Source: an uncultured Verrucomicrobia subdivision 3 bacterium (lineage in GTDB: Bacteria > Verrucomicrobiota > Verrucomicrobiae > Limisphaerales > UBA11358). From it: a stretch of 55,873 bases of DNA. Position 1 is the first letter of the stretch; each line of letters opens with the position of its first letter. A program made the position numbers and the translations under genes. The DNA lies in the NCBI GenBank assembly GCA_903921455.1, contig CAIXPZ010000272.1, positions 1-55,873 of the forward strand, written 5' to 3'. The notes under the pieces are model-generated. The model had not been told where the DNA came from. It made no database searches and saw only the letters and a list, made by a program, of their open reading frames with translations. Shown here one piece after another: positions 22,994-33,622 of the stretch.

Positions 22994-25900
22994 ATGAAAA
23001 AAGCGCCTGTTTTCAAAACCATTGACGGCTGCGAGGCCGCCGCCTACGTGGCCTACCGCGTCAATGAGACGATGGCCATCTATCCGATCACGCCGTCCTC
23101 CCCCATCGCCGAATGGTGCGATCAGTGGGCGTCCGAGGGCAAAAAGAATCTCTGGAACACCCAGCCGGCCATCGTCGAGATGCAGAGCGAAGGCGGCGCG
23201 GTGGCCGCCGTCCACGGCATGTTGCAGACGGGCACGATGAGCACCACGTTCACGGCGTCGCAGGGCCTGCTGCTGATGATCCCGAACATGTTCAAGATCG
23301 CCGGCGAGCTGCTGCCGACGGTGTTCCACGTCACGGCCCGCACGGTGGCCACGCACGCGCTCTCCATCTTCGGCGACCACAGCGATATCATGGCCTGCCG
23401 GTCCACGGGCTGGGGCATGCTCGGCGCGGCGTCGGTGCAGGAGACGATGGACATGGCGCTGATCTCGCAGGCGGCCACGCTCCGCTCGCGCATCCCCTTC
23501 ATCCATTTCTTCGACGGCTTCCGCACATCGCACGAGGTCTCGAAGATCGAGCTGCTGGACACGACGGTGATCCGCGCGCTGATCGACGATGAACTGATCG
23601 CGGCGCATCGCGCGAACTGCATGACGCCGGACAAGCCGGTGCTGCGCGGCACGGCGCAGAATCCTGATGTGTTTTTCCAGGGCCGCGAGGCGGCCAACGC
23701 GTTCTACACCGCCTGCCCGGACATCGTGCAGAAGGTGATGGACGAATTCGCGGCGCTGACGGGCCGCAGCTACAATTTATTCGATTACGTGGGTGCGCCG
23801 GACGCGGAACGCGTCATCGTGCTGATGGGTTCCGGCTGCGAGGCCGCCCACGAAGCTGTCGAACATCTGGTCGCCCAGGGCGAGAAGATCGGCATGGTGA
23901 AGGTGCGGCTGTATCGTCCGTTCGACGGCAAGCGCTTCATCCAGTCCCTGCCCGCGTCGGTCAAGCGCATCGCCGTGCTGGACCGCACGAAGGAGCCGGG
24001 CGCCACGGGCGATCCGCTGTATCAGGACGCGGTGACGGCGCTGATGGAGGAGACGGCCGCCGGCCGCTCGCATTTGAAGACGCTGCCGCAGGTGTTCACG
24101 GGCCGCTACGGCCTGTCCTCGAAGGAATTCACCCCGGCGATGGTCAAGGCGGTGTTTGACAATCTCACGGTGGCCGCGCCGAAGAACCATTTCGTGGTCG
24201 GCATCAACGATGACGTGAACCACACGAGCCTCGATTATGACGCGGGCTTTTCCACGGAGCCGGCGAACGTGGTCCGCGCGCTGTTCTTCGGCCTGGGCGC
24301 CGACGGCACGGTGGGCGCGAACAAGAATTCGATCAAGATCATCGGCGAGGAGACGAGCAACTATGCGCAGGGTTATTTCGTGTATGACTCGAAGAAATCC
24401 GGCTCGATGACGGTGTCGCATCTCCGCTTCGGTCCGCAGCCCATCCGCTCTTCCTACCTCATCACCAGCTCCAATTTTGTCGCGTGTCACTTGCCGGTGT
24501 TTCTGGAGCGCTATGAAATGCTCCGCAGCCTGGTGCCCGGCGGGACTTTCCTGTTGAACACGCCGCAGTCGAAGGAAGCCATCTGGGCCACCCTGCCGAC
24601 GCCGGTGCAGCAGACCCTGCTCGCCAAGAAAGCCAAGTTCCATGTCATCAATGCCACCAAGGTTGCCCGCGAAAGCGGCATGGGCGGCCGCATCAACACC
24701 ATCATGCAGGTCTGCTTCTTCGCGTTGTCCGGCGTCCTGCCGAAGGACGAGGCGATCGCGGCCATCAAGAATTCCATCAAGAAGACCTACGGCAAGAAGG
24801 GCGACGAGATCGTCAACATGAACCTGAAGGCCGTGGACAACACGCTGGCCAATCTGCACGAGGTCACCGTGCTGGACCACAAGGTCAACGGCGCCGGTCC
24901 CCTGCTCCCCTCCATCACGCCGAACGCCCCCGCCTTTGTGCGCAACGTGCTCGGCAAGATCGCCTGCGGCGACGGCGACGAACTGCCCGTCAGCGCGTTC
25001 CCGAACAACGGCTCCTTCCCGACCGCGACGGCGCAATACGAGAAGCGCAACCTCGCGCTGGAGATTCCCGTGTGGGACGAGAAGACCTGCATCCAGTGCT
25101 TGAAGTGCGTGGCCATCTGCCCGCACGCCACCATCCGCGCGAAAGTCTACCAGCCGGAGGCGCTGAAGGATGTTCCGCCGACGTTCAAGAGCTGCGACTC
25201 GCGCATCCCGGAATTCAAGGGCCAGAAATTTTCGCTGCAGGTCGCGGCGGAGGATTGCACCGGCTGCATGATCTGCGTGGACGTTTGCCCGGCCAAGAAC
25301 AAGACCGAGAGCAAGCTCAAGGCCATCAACATGCGCCCGCAGCCGCCCCTGCGCGCGGCGGAAGCGGTGAACTGGGATTATTTCCTCAAGCTGCCGGAAG
25401 CCGACCGCACCAAGATCAAGTACACCTCGCTGCGCCAGCAACAGCTGCTGCAGCCCTTGTTCGAGTTCAGCGGCGCCTGCTCCGGCTGCGGCGAGACGCC
25501 TTACATCAAGATGCTCACGCAGTTGTTCGGCGACCGCATGGTCGTGGCCAATGCGACGGGCTGCTCCTCCATCTACGGCGGCAACCTGCCGACCACGCCT
25601 TACGCCACGGACAAATGCGGCCGCGGCCCGACGTGGTGCAACTCGCTGTTCGAGGACAACGCGGAGTTCGGTCTCGGCTTCCGCGTATCGATCGACCAGC
25701 AGAAACATTTCGCGGAGGAATTGCTCAAGAAAATCTCCGCGCAAGTCGGCGATGAATTGGTCACGCAAATCCTGCTGGCCGACCAGAGCGACGAAGCCGG
25801 CATCGCCAGCCAGCGCGAGCGCGTGGAAGCCCTGAAAAAGAAGCTCCCGGCCCTCGCGGCCCTGCCCGAGGCGAAGCTGCTGATTCCGCTCGCCGACCAG

Positions 25901-26617
25901 CTCGTGAAGAAGAGCGTGTGGATTCTCGGCGGCGACGGCTGGGCCTACGACATCGGCTACGGCGGCCTGGATCACGTCCTCGCCAGCGGCCACAACGTGA
26001 ACGTGCTGGTCATGGACACGGAAGTGTATTCCAACACCGGCGGCCAGATGAGCAAATCCACCCCGCGCGGGGCGATTGCCAAGTTCGCCGCCGGCGGCAA
26101 ACCGGCGGGCAAGAAAGATCTCGGCCTGATCGCCATGAGCTACGGCAATATCTACGTCGCCAGCGTGGCGATGGGCGCGAAGGACGAGCACACGTTGAAA
26201 GCGTTCATCGAGGCGGAATCCTATCCGGGACCGTCTTTGATCATCGCTTACAGCCATTGCATCGCCCACGGCATCGCGCTGGATCAAGGCATCGGCGCCA
26301 AACAGCAGAAGCTCGCGGTCGAATCCGGCCAATGGCTGCTGTATCGGTACGACCCACGGCGCGCGGAACGGGGCGAGAACCCGCTGCAACTGGACTCCAG
26401 TGCCGCGAAGTCGAAGGTGTCGGATTTCATGATGTCGGAAAACCGGTTCAAGATGCTCACGAAGAGCAAACCCGAGGATGCGAAGAAATTCTTCGCGCAA
26501 TCCCAGGTGGATGCCGACCGGCGCTGGAAGTTTTACCAATTCATGTCGCAGCGCGATCCGAAGGCGGAGCTCGCCGCCGTCATTGCCGCCAAACCGGCGA
26601 CCAGCACCGAAGCCTGA
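22994..26617 (+). CDS. nifJ: Pyruvate:ferredoxin (flavodoxin) oxidoreductase, single-chain
   Basis: 1,207 aa, normal for the single-chain homodimeric form. Domain I starts DGCEAAAYVAYRVNETMAIY with PITPSSPIAEWCD; domain III follows (VGINDDVNHTSLDYD). Two [4Fe-4S] clusters are ligated by CIQCLKCVAICP and CTGCMICVDVCP. The thiamine-diphosphate domain includes CSGCGETPYIK, NATGCSSIYGGNLPTTPY, GDGWAYDIGYGGLDHVLASG and MDTEVYSNTGGQMSKSTP. It oxidises pyruvate and CoA to acetyl-CoA, CO2 and reduced ferredoxin. The ATG at 22994 (MKKAPVFKTIDG) is preferred over a TTG at 22919. Followed after 27 bp by a dihydroorotate dehydrogenase-like gene. Confidence 0.96.
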   Translation: MKKAPVFKTIDGCEAAAYVAYRVNETMAIYPITPSSPIAEWCDQWASEGKKNLWNTQPAIVEMQSEGGAVAAVHGMLQTGTMSTTFTASQGLLLMIPNMFKIAGELLPTVFHVTARTVATHALSIFGDHSDIMACRSTGWGMLGAASVQETMDMALISQAATLRSRIPFIHFFDGFRTSHEVSKIELLDTTVIRALIDDELIAAHRANCMTPDKPVLRGTAQNPDVFFQGREAANAFYTACPDIVQKVMDEFAALTGRSYNLFDYVGAPDAERVIVLMGSGCEAAHEAVEHLVAQGEKIGMVKVRLYRPFDGKRFIQSLPASVKRIAVLDRTKEPGATGDPLYQDAVTALMEETAAGRSHLKTLPQVFTGRYGLSSKEFTPAMVKAVFDNLTVAAPKNHFVVGINDDVNHTSLDYDAGFSTEPANVVRALFFGLGADGTVGANKNSIKIIGEETSNYAQGYFVYDSKKSGSMTVSHLRFGPQPIRSSYLITSSNFVACHLPVFLERYEMLRSLVPGGTFLLNTPQSKEAIWATLPTPVQQTLLAKKAKFHVINATKVARESGMGGRINTIMQVCFFALSGVLPKDEAIAAIKNSIKKTYGKKGDEIVNMNLKAVDNTLANLHEVTVLDHKVNGAGPLLPSITPNAPAFVRNVLGKIACGDGDELPVSAFPNNGSFPTATAQYEKRNLALEIPVWDEKTCIQCLKCVAICPHATIRAKVYQPEALKDVPPTFKSCDSRIPEFKGQKFSLQVAAEDCTGCMICVDVCPAKNKTESKLKAINMRPQPPLRAAEAVNWDYFLKLPEADRTKIKYTSLRQQQLLQPLFEFSGACSGCGETPYIKMLTQLFGDRMVVANATGCSSIYGGNLPTTPYATDKCGRGPTWCNSLFEDNAEFGLGFRVSIDQQKHFAEELLKKISAQVGDELVTQILLADQSDEAGIASQRERVEALKKKLPALAALPEAKLLIPLADQLVKKSVWILGGDGWAYDIGYGGLDHVLASGHNVNVLVMDTEVYSNTGGQMSKSTPRGAIAKFAAGGKPAGKKDLGLIAMSYGNIYVASVAMGAKDEHTLKAFIEAESYPGPSLIIAYSHCIAHGIALDQGIGAKQQKLAVESGQWLLYRYDPRRAERGENPLQLDSSAAKSKVSDFMMSENRFKMLTKSKPEDAKKFFAQSQVDADRRWKFYQFMSQRDPKAELAAVIAAKPATSTEA

Positions 26618-26644
26618 AACCCTTAACTCTAACGAAATAATCTT

Positions 26645-27646
26645 ATGGATCTCACCACCAATTATCTCGGTCTGAAACTGCGTTCGCCGCTGGTCGTCTC
26701 GGCCTCGCCGCTGTCGGAGGACATTGACAATATCAAGCGCATGGAAGACGCCGGCGCGGCTGCCGTCGTGCTGTATTCGCTGTTCGAGGAACAGCTGCGG
26801 AAGGACCGGCTGGAGTTGAACGCGAACCTCCAGCAAGGCACGGAGAGCTTTGCGGAAGCCCTGTCGTATTTTCCGGAGCCGGACGAATTCCGTCTCGGGC
26901 CCGAGGAATATCTCAAGCACATCGCTGCCGCCAAGAAAGCCACGCGCATCCCGATCATCGCCAGCCTGAACGGCTCCTCGGCCGGCGGTTGGACGGAATA
27001 CGCCAGGCAAATCCAGAAGGCGGGAGCCGACGCGCTGGAGTTGAACATCTATTACATCCCGACGGATATGGACCTCACCGGCACTGAGGTGGAGCTGACC
27101 TATCTGGACATCTTGAAGGCGGTGAAGGCCAATGTCACCATCCCGGTGGCGGTCAAGTTGAGTCCGTTCTTCAGCAACTTCGCCAACATGGCCAAGCGGC
27201 TCGACCAGGCGGGCGCGGACGGATTGGTTTTGTTCAACCGCTTTTACCAGCCCGACATCGAGTTGGAATCGCTGGAAGTGAAGCCGAACATTTTGTTGAG
27301 CACGCCGATGGCGGCGCGGGTGCCGCTGCGGTGGATCGCCCTGCTCCACGGAAAATTGAAGGCCAGCCTCGCGGCGACCAGCGGCATTCATCGCGCGTCC
27401 GATGCGCTCAAGATGCTGATGGTCGGCGCGGATGTGACGATGCTTTGCTCAACGATCATCCGCCACGGCATTCCGCAAATCGCGATGATCGAACGCGAAC
27501 TGGTGGACTGGCTGCAAGAGCACGAATACGAATCGGTCAAGCAATTGAAGGGCAGCCTGAGCCAGAAAAATTGCGCTGAACCGGCCGCTTTCGAGCGCGC
27601 CCAATACATGAAGGCCCTGACCAGCTTCGCGCTGCCGCGGACCTGA
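26645..27646 (+). CDS. Dihydroorotate dehydrogenase-like protein
   Basis: 333 aa. A TIM-barrel flavoprotein of the PyrD-like family: [20 protein letters not shown] at the start, [50 protein letters not shown] and [15 protein letters not shown]. The catalytic Ser/Cys context of true PyrD is not clear, and the protein resembles the dihydroorotate dehydrogenase-like proteins commonly found beside nifJ, so a redox role linked to PFOR is more likely than pyrimidine synthesis. Probable operon with nifJ; a strong hairpin follows. Confidence 0.88.
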   Translation: MDLTTNYLGLKLRSPLVVSASPLSEDIDNIKRMEDAGAAAVVLYSLFEEQLRKDRLELNANLQQGTESFAEALSYFPEPDEFRLGPEEYLKHIAAAKKATRIPIIASLNGSSAGGWTEYARQIQKAGADALELNIYYIPTDMDLTGTEVELTYLDILKAVKANVTIPVAVKLSPFFSNFANMAKRLDQAGADGLVLFNRFYQPDIELESLEVKPNILLSTPMAARVPLRWIALLHGKLKASLAATSGIHRASDALKMLMVGADVTMLCSTIIRHGIPQIAMIERELVDWLQEHEYESVKQLKGSLSQKNCAEPAAFERAQYMKALTSFALPRT

Positions 27647-27671
27647 TTCCGCAGACCCCATTTAAAGAGCA

Positions 27672-27700
27672 ACGGCCGCTGGTAACCACCCAGCGGCCGT
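27672..27700. terminator. Bidirectional intrinsic terminator
   Basis: 11-bp perfect stem ACGGCCGCTGG / CCAGCGGCCGT with a 7-nt loop, between the converging stops at 27646 and 27728. The plus side is followed by CTTTGTCC and the minus side by TGCTCTTTAAATGG, so both strands have some T-richness. Confidence 0.82.
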
Positions 27701-27727
27701 CTTTGTCCAACCACAACCCCACCAAAA

Positions 27728-28645
27728 TCAAAACACCTCAGCCCGGATTCCCGCCGTTTGCCGAACCGTCTGGGCAATCTGGGAAAGGACCCGCAAAGGC
27801 AAATGGCCCCACTCGGCATTCACGCCCGGTCGGGCCGCCGAATAAATTTGCACCATGGTGATCTGCGCGCCGCCAGCCTTGAGTTCCTTGAGCCGCAGCG
27901 CGTATTCACGGATCTCTTCAAACGGCGGCTCTTCGCCGTGGATGGCCGGAAACAGGCTTTGGATGATCACCGGACGCTGCCGGCCGACGAGCAGGATATT
28001 GGATAGAATTTTTTCCAGCGGCACATCGGGACGATTCACCTTGTCAATGAAAGACTGGGTTCCGCCATCGAGCTTGATCCAGACTTCGTCCGACTTGGTG
28101 AGAAATTCCAAACCGCGCAAGACCGATGGCTGATCCAGCCCCGTGCCGTTGGTATATAAAACCAACTTGAAGAATCCGCCCAGCGCGCGCACCCGGACGA
28201 CGGCCTGAACCGCTTCCACAAAATTCGCCGCCAGCGTTGGTTCGCCATCACCGCTCAAAGCGACCTGGCGCAGTTGCAACAGCTCGGAGGGCAATGAATG
28301 ATAAGACGGCCGCTCCGCCAACTTGCCGCTTTGGATGAAGGCGATGGTCTTGCGTAATTCCGCCGCGACCGCATCTACGTCCAACTTGGTTTCCCGCGAG
28401 GGCAGCCGGCGATCCACCTCGCAATAGGAGCAGTCAAAATTACATTTCTTATCCGGATTAACATTCACCCCGAGCGATAAACCGCGTGCCCGCGAGGAGA
28501 TGACCGCATAGACAAAGCGATTGCCCAGCCAGTCTCTGGGCCGGTCAAACGCCGTCTCGCGCACGGGGACTTGATTAAAAGAAACACTGGGCTTCTTTTT
28601 CGTCACCGATGCGCCGACCGCTGTATGGATGGTTGTCGGTTCCAC
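27728..28645 (-). CDS. Radical SAM protein
   Basis: 305 aa. The radical SAM cluster motif is CNFDCSYC (CxxxCxxC) within VNPDKKCNFDCSYCEVDRR, with the GDGEPTLA element after it (SAM-binding GGE-like) and VLYTNGTGLDQPS. Starts with GTG at 28645 after a good ribosome-binding site (AGGGAG, 7 nt away). The overall layout resembles uncharacterised radical SAM proteins of the COG0731 type; no specific substrate can be assigned. It lies downstream of hypE on the same strand, separated by 176 bp with a hairpin, so it may be transcribed independently. Confidence 0.82.
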   Translation of the reverse strand: MEPTTIHTAVGASVTKKKPSVSFNQVPVRETAFDRPRDWLGNRFVYAVISSRARGLSLGVNVNPDKKCNFDCSYCEVDRRLPSRETKLDVDAVAAELRKTIAFIQSGKLAERPSYHSLPSELLQLRQVALSGDGEPTLAANFVEAVQAVVRVRALGGFFKLVLYTNGTGLDQPSVLRGLEFLTKSDEVWIKLDGGTQSFIDKVNRPDVPLEKILSNILLVGRQRPVIIQSLFPAIHGEEPPFEEIREYALRLKELKAGGAQITMVQIYSAARPGVNAEWGHLPLRVLSQIAQTVRQTAGIRAEVF

Positions 28646-28777
28646 AATCTTCTCCCTGAAGTTAACGTCATCACATCAGTTTCAACCACACGGCTATTGT
28701 TGAATAGTTGACATATCTTGGCTCAACTTATGCAGAATGTTTTGTCACTTAATCATCCCGCCTCCGATCTTTTCGGT

Positions 28778-28802
28778 CGGTTGATGGATATAACATCAAC
28801 CG
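28778..28802. terminator. Hairpin after hypE, possible terminator or operator
   Basis: Perfect 9-bp inverted repeat CGGTTGATG / CATCAACCG around a GATATAA loop, 20 bp beyond the hypE stop on the minus strand. There is no T-run on the minus side (it continues ACCGAAAAGATCGG), so it is a weak terminator at best; it may instead be a protein-binding palindrome upstream of the radical SAM gene. Confidence 0.4.
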
Positions 28803-28821
28803 CCAACCTACTGGTTATAAA

Positions 28822-29880
28822 TCAGCAAATCCGCGGCAATTGTTCGCCGCTCGGCATATCCAGGATCCGGCTGATACCTAACGCGCTCTTGATCGTCACG
28901 AGCGGCGTAGCAATTTCCACAATTTCCCCGATGCGAGCGCCCGGCGCAGAAACGTCTGACTGACGGATTACCTGCAACGCCCGCTCAGCATCTCGCGCGG
29001 CGACGAAAGCAACAAATCGCCCTTCATTTGCAACGTGCAACGGGTCCAGGCCGAGAATCTCGCAGGCTGCCTGAACATCTTCGCGCACGGGGATCAGTTT
29101 TTGTTCGACCGCGATTTTCATCCCGGCCGCCTCAGCGATTTCGTTCAACGCGCTCGCCAGCCCGCCACGTGTCAAATCCCGCAGACAGTGGATCTCAATT
29201 CCCGCCGCGAGCAGTTTTAAAACGACTTCATGGACCGGGGCAGAATCACTTTCAATCCTGCTCTCGAATTCCAACCCTTCGCGCACCGCCATGATGGCCA
29301 TGCCGTGCCGCCCCAAATCACCGCTGACAATAACCGCATCGCCCGGCTGCACACTCTGCGGTGAGATATTCTGTTCGTGTTCAATGACGCCAATGCCTGT
29401 TGTGTTGATAAATAATCCGTCGCCTTTTCCTTTGTCCACTACTTTGGTGTCGCCGGTAACAATTTGGACGCCGCATTTCATGGCCGCATCACGCATCGAA
29501 CACACCACGCGCCACAAGGTTTCCATGGGCAATCCCTCCTCGATGATAAAGCCGCAACTCAGATACAATGGCCTCGCGCCGCTCATTGCCAGATCGTTCA
29601 CCGTGCCATGAATCGCCATCGAACCAATATCGCCACCTGGAAAAAACAACGGCCGCACGACGTAGGAATCGGTTGTCATCGCCACCCGCCCCGGCGGCAG
29701 GGTGAACTGCGCTGAATCATGGCGCGTGTCCAGAATCGGATTGCCGAACGCCTTGCCGAAAAAGTTTTCCAGCAATTGATGCATCAACTTGCCGCCACCG
29801 CCGTGAGCCATGAGCACATGCGGATATTGCGAGATCGGCAGCGGACAAGCCGGGTTGAATTGTGTTGTTCGCATTTTCAT
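28822..29880 (-). CDS. hypE: Hydrogenase maturation protein HypE
   Basis: 352 aa. Purine-binding PurM-like fold: [16 protein letters not shown] at the start, [40 protein letters not shown], and the C-terminal PRIC whose Cys is carbamoylated and dehydrated to a thiocyanate. It supplies the CN ligands of the [NiFe] site with HypF and HypC/D. The ATG at 29880 overlaps the hypD stop (ATGA); a longer upstream frame runs inside hypD. Last gene of the ten-gene hox/hyp run. Confidence 0.95.
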   Translation of the reverse strand: MKMRTTQFNPACPLPISQYPHVLMAHGGGGKLMHQLLENFFGKAFGNPILDTRHDSAQFTLPPGRVAMTTDSYVVRPLFFPGGDIGSMAIHGTVNDLAMSGARPLYLSCGFIIEEGLPMETLWRVVCSMRDAAMKCGVQIVTGDTKVVDKGKGDGLFINTTGIGVIEHEQNISPQSVQPGDAVIVSGDLGRHGMAIMAVREGLEFESRIESDSAPVHEVVLKLLAAGIEIHCLRDLTRGGLASALNEIAEAAGMKIAVEQKLIPVREDVQAACEILGLDPLHVANEGRFVAFVAARDAERALQVIRQSDVSAPGARIGEIVEIATPLVTIKSALGISRILDMPSGEQLPRIC

Positions 29881-30989
29881 CGGACAGCGTTCGTTTCTTT
29901 GACCTCCTGACGCCGATAGCGATAGTAGGCGGCACAAGCCCCCTCGCTGGAAACCATCGTCGCACCCATGGGATGTTCGGGCGTGCATTTGCCGCCGAAA
30001 GCCGGACATTCCTGCGGCTTCTTTATTCCCTGCAAGATGAGTCCCGCCAGACACTCCGCCGGCTCATCCACCTGTCGATCGGCAAGATGAAATTTTACCA
30101 CCGCATCAAACTCCTTGTATTTTGCTGCCAAACCCAAGCCGCTTCGCGGGATTTCACCGATACCGCGCCATTTGCGGGGAACGATCTGGAAAACTGTTTT
30201 GATCAAGGCTTGTGCCGGTAGGTTGCCCGTGCGGCACACGGCGCGCGCATATTGGTTCTCCACTTCAGCGCGCCCCGATTCGAGCTGTTGCACGACCAGC
30301 AAAATCCCCTGCAAGATATCCAGGGGTTCAAAACCCGTGACCACCATCGGCACCCGATATTTTTGGACCAGCGGAAAATATTCTTCATAGCCCATCACCG
30401 CGCAGACATGTCCGGCGGCAAGAAATGCCTGCACGCGGCAATCGGGGGAAGTCATCAAAGCTTCGATGGCTGGCGGCACGAGCACATGGGAAACTAGCAT
30501 CGAGAAATTCTTCAAACCTTTTTGCGCCGCCTGAAAAACCGCCATCGCCGTCGCCGGCGCAGTTGTTTCAAAGCCAACCCCAAAGAAGACCACTTCTTTC
30601 TCGGGGTTTTGCTCGGCAATTTTTACGGCGTCCAGCGGCGAATAGACAATGCGGACATCGCCGCCGCCGCCCTTGACTGAGAGCAAATCCGTCGTGCTGC
30701 CCGGCACGCGCAGCATGTCGCCAAATGAGGTGAAGATGACCTCCGGCCTGGCGGCGATTTCCAGTGCTTGATCAATCACCTCCAAGGGGGTCACGCAAAC
30801 CGGGCAGCCCGGCCCGTGAATCAATTCGATTTGCTTCGGCAGCAATTCATCAATGCCAAACTTGACGATGGCGTGCGTCTGGCCGCCACATACTTCCATG
30901 ATTCGCCACGGCTGGGTCGTGATCCGCTGAATTTCCCGGACCAACTTCTGCGCCAGCCCGGCGTCCCGATATTCATCCATGAATTTCAT
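29877..30989 (-). CDS. hypD: Hydrogenase maturation protein HypD
   Basis: 370 aa, usual length. Conserved cysteine motifs: [25 protein letters not shown], and the C-terminal [4Fe-4S] region with [20 protein letters not shown] and [20 protein letters not shown]. The central [12 protein letters not shown] is diagnostic. HypD, with HypC, carries the Fe(CN)2CO unit. Overlaps hypC upstream and hypE downstream by 4 bp each. Confidence 0.95.
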   Translation of the reverse strand: MKFMDEYRDAGLAQKLVREIQRITTQPWRIMEVCGGQTHAIVKFGIDELLPKQIELIHGPGCPVCVTPLEVIDQALEIAARPEVIFTSFGDMLRVPGSTTDLLSVKGGGGDVRIVYSPLDAVKIAEQNPEKEVVFFGVGFETTAPATAMAVFQAAQKGLKNFSMLVSHVLVPPAIEALMTSPDCRVQAFLAAGHVCAVMGYEEYFPLVQKYRVPMVVTGFEPLDILQGILLVVQQLESGRAEVENQYARAVCRTGNLPAQALIKTVFQIVPRKWRGIGEIPRSGLGLAAKYKEFDAVVKFHLADRQVDEPAECLAGLILQGIKKPQECPAFGGKCTPEHPMGATMVSSEGACAAYYRYRRQEVKETNAVR

Positions 30990-31240
30990 GGGGCGGGCTC
31001 CTTCAACTCGCCGAGTTCGCCGATTTTTTCCAAATATTCAAACACTTTCTGCGCCTCGCCCTCATCTACTTTGCTGAGGGCAAAGCCGACGTGGACAATG
31101 ACGTAATCACCGATGTTCACCTCCGGCACATATGCCAGGCTAACGGACTTTACGACGCCGGAGAAATCAATCCGTCCCATCCGCGTCAGCGGGTCATCGC
31201 CGCTAATGCTCACCACTTTTCCTGGAATGGCTAGACACAT
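30986..31240 (-). CDS. hypC: Hydrogenase assembly chaperone HypC/HupF
   Basis: 84 aa. Begins [12 protein letters not shown] with the essential Cys2, followed by [20 protein letters not shown] and [19 protein letters not shown], the OB-like fold of the family. It binds Fe with HypD and delivers it to the hydrogenase large-subunit precursor. The stop overlaps the hypD start by 4 bp; 3 bp separate it from hypF. Confidence 0.95.
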   Translation of the reverse strand: MCLAIPGKVVSISGDDPLTRMGRIDFSGVVKSVSLAYVPEVNIGDYVIVHVGFALSKVDEGEAQKVFEYLEKIGELGELKEPAP

Positions 31241-31243
31241 ACA

Positions 31244-33619
31244 TTATTCGAGTTTCAACTGATTTCGCGCCGCGTAGATCTGCCCCAAGGCAATGCCCCC
31301 GTCATTCGGAGGCACCCGCTGATGCCAATACGGCTCGAATTTTTCTTCGCGCAGGCGGGTCACCATGCGCTCGATCAAGTAACGATTCTGGAAACACCCG
31401 CCGCTCAAAACAACGCGCGATTCGCCCAACCGTTTAGATACCGTTATCACCGCCTCGGCCAGGGTATTATGAAACTTTGCCGATATTTTTCCGACGGGAA
31501 CCCCTCCACGAACATCCGCCAAAATGGCTGGCACCATATTCGACCAGTCGAGTTGAAGCGAATGTTGCCGGGTCACTAGCGGCAAGTGATAGGTTTCACT
31601 GGTTTCAATTCCGTTTATGGCAAATTCCAATTCCATTGCCGCCTGCCCCTCATACTTCATGTGCTGTTGTAAATCGGCGAGCGAGGCAACGGCGTCAAAC
31701 AAGCGACCAACACTGGAGGTTAGCGGAGAATTGAACCCGCGCTGCAACATGCCTTTTATGGTGATTGACTCAACCGGCGGCATCTCCCGCAAGGGGGGCA
31801 AATGATTCATCTCAAAGGCCGCCTCGCCATATAATTCGTAAAGCAAACCCAATGCGGCCCGACGAGGTTCTTTTACAGCCTTGTCGCCGCCCGGCAACCG
31901 GAATGGCCGCAGATGCGCGATGCGCTCAACCTGATAATCGCTAACGTGGAAAAACTCGCCGCCCCAGATGGTGCCATCCGTTCCGTAACCGGTGCCATCC
32001 CAGGCAATCCCAAGTGCCGGCAGCGCGACTTCGTTCTCGGCGACGCAGGACAACACATGAGCAACGTGATGCTGAACTGCATACATGCTTTTACCAGTCT
32101 CGCCGGCGAACTTGGTCGAGAGGTAATCCGGATGCATATCGGCCGCGACCATCTCCGGACTGGCGTCATAAAGTTTAGGCAAATCCACCACACCTTGTCT
32201 AAAGGCTTGATTAGCCTGCTCCGTTTCCAAATCTCCGATGTGTTGGCTGATGAACGCATTTCCGCCAACGGCAAGCGCGATGGAGTTCTTTAAATGTGCG
32301 CCAACCGCAAGAACCACTTGGGATTTGGCATCCGGGTTCGGGGACTTAATTTGAACCGGCAACGGCGCAAATCCGCGCGCACGGCGTAGAACCATTTCAC
32401 GGCCAAGCATCACGCGAACTATGGAATCATCCATGTGCCGGACAATGGGACGATTGTGGACCAGAAAAACATCGGCTAGTCCATGCAGCCGTTTCAACGC
32501 CTCATGCTCATCGAGGCAAATCGGTTCGTCGCTCAGGTTGCCACTCGTGGCCACGACCGGAAAATCCAATTCCAAAAGCAGCAGATGATGCAGCGGATTG
32601 GAGGGCAGCAACACCCCGAGATTTGGATTGCCCGGCGCCACGCCCGGCGCAATTTTTGATTGATGGCGCTTGTCCTTCTTGAGCAACACGATGGGTGCCT
32701 CCGGCGAACGTAGCACCCGTTCTTCCAGATCGGATACGTCGCAAGCGGCTTTTACGGAAGAAATAGTCGGAAACATCAGCGCGAAGGGTTTTTCCTCCCG
32801 ATGTTTTCGGGCGCGCAAACGGCAAACTGCTTGTTCATTGCGAGCGTCGACCAAGAGATGAAATCCACCCACCCCTTTGACGGCGACTATCCGGCCTCGC
32901 CGGACCGCATTGGCCGCCGCCAGCAACGCCTCATTGCCGCCGAACATGATTTCCCCCGTCGCGCTCCAAAGCTCCACGCGTGGCCCGCAGACCGGACAAG
33001 CATTCGGTTGTGCGTGGAAGCGCCGATCGCGCGGATTATCATATTCCGACTGGCACGCGGGACACATCGTGAATTGCCTCATCGAGGTATTGGCCCGGTC
33101 ATAAGGCAACGCCTTGATGATGCTGAAACGTGGTCCGCAGTTGGTGCAGTTGGTGAACGGATAGCGAAAACGCCGGTTGCTCGCATCCAGCATATCGCGC
33201 AGGCAATCGGGACACGTTGCAATGTCCGGCAGGACAAACGCTGACTTGCCGCCGGTTTTGTCACTCTGGCGAATTTCAAAGTTCCGGAATCCGACCGCGT
33301 CGAGCCAGGAGGATTCGAGGCTTTGAACAAAACTCCGCGGCGGCTTTTCGTTGATGAGGCGCGCCAGAAATATTTCAAGCGTTGCGCGCTGGCCTTCGAC
33401 TTCGAGGGTGACACCTTGCGGCGAATTATTCACCCAGCCGGTGAGTTTCAAAACTTCTGCGAGCCGAAAAACAAACGGCCGGAACCCCACGCCTTGAACC
33501 GCGCCGCAAATCGCCACCTTGAGCCGCACTTTCGGATGAGCAGGTGAACGGGAAATCAATTCCCGGTCAAACCTCGGTCGCCCAACTGGATTGAGGAGCG
33601 TGTGCGGCTTCACCCGCAT
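31244..33619 (-). CDS. hypF: Carbamoyltransferase HypF
   Basis: 791 aa. Domains in order: acylphosphatase (~30-120; VKVAICGAVQGVGFRPFVFR-like start), two zinc fingers (CPDCLRDML...CTNCG and CPACQSEYD...CPVCG), a YrdC-like domain (GRIVAVKGVGGFHLLVDARN) and a Kae1-like carbamoyltransferase domain (VQHHVAHVLSCVAENEV, GIAWDGTGYGTDGTIWGGEF, VLSGGCFQNRYL). It transfers a carbamoyl group from carbamoyl phosphate to the C-terminal Cys of HypE. Part of the continuous minus-strand operon, 3 bp from the protease gene. Confidence 0.95.
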   Translation of the reverse strand: MRVKPHTLLNPVGRPRFDRELISRSPAHPKVRLKVAICGAVQGVGFRPFVFRLAEVLKLTGWVNNSPQGVTLEVEGQRATLEIFLARLINEKPPRSFVQSLESSWLDAVGFRNFEIRQSDKTGGKSAFVLPDIATCPDCLRDMLDASNRRFRYPFTNCTNCGPRFSIIKALPYDRANTSMRQFTMCPACQSEYDNPRDRRFHAQPNACPVCGPRVELWSATGEIMFGGNEALLAAANAVRRGRIVAVKGVGGFHLLVDARNEQAVCRLRARKHREEKPFALMFPTISSVKAACDVSDLEERVLRSPEAPIVLLKKDKRHQSKIAPGVAPGNPNLGVLLPSNPLHHLLLLELDFPVVATSGNLSDEPICLDEHEALKRLHGLADVFLVHNRPIVRHMDDSIVRVMLGREMVLRRARGFAPLPVQIKSPNPDAKSQVVLAVGAHLKNSIALAVGGNAFISQHIGDLETEQANQAFRQGVVDLPKLYDASPEMVAADMHPDYLSTKFAGETGKSMYAVQHHVAHVLSCVAENEVALPALGIAWDGTGYGTDGTIWGGEFFHVSDYQVERIAHLRPFRLPGGDKAVKEPRRAALGLLYELYGEAAFEMNHLPPLREMPPVESITIKGMLQRGFNSPLTSSVGRLFDAVASLADLQQHMKYEGQAAMELEFAINGIETSETYHLPLVTRQHSLQLDWSNMVPAILADVRGGVPVGKISAKFHNTLAEAVITVSKRLGESRVVLSGGCFQNRYLIERMVTRLREEKFEPYWHQRVPPNDGGIALGQIYAARNQLKLE

Positions 33620-33622
33620 AGC

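Noticed and set aside
23777..27391. 1,204-codon open frame antisense to nifJ and its neighbour
   Set aside because: Long antisense frames are common opposite GC-rich genes with strong third-position bias; the plus strand carries PFOR motifs in order. The translation has no domain and is full of His/Arg/Gly runs.
28700..28740. Plus-strand promoter TTGACA near 28708
   Set aside because: It would fire antisense into hypE, no -10 at the proper distance is convincing, and no plus-strand gene follows.
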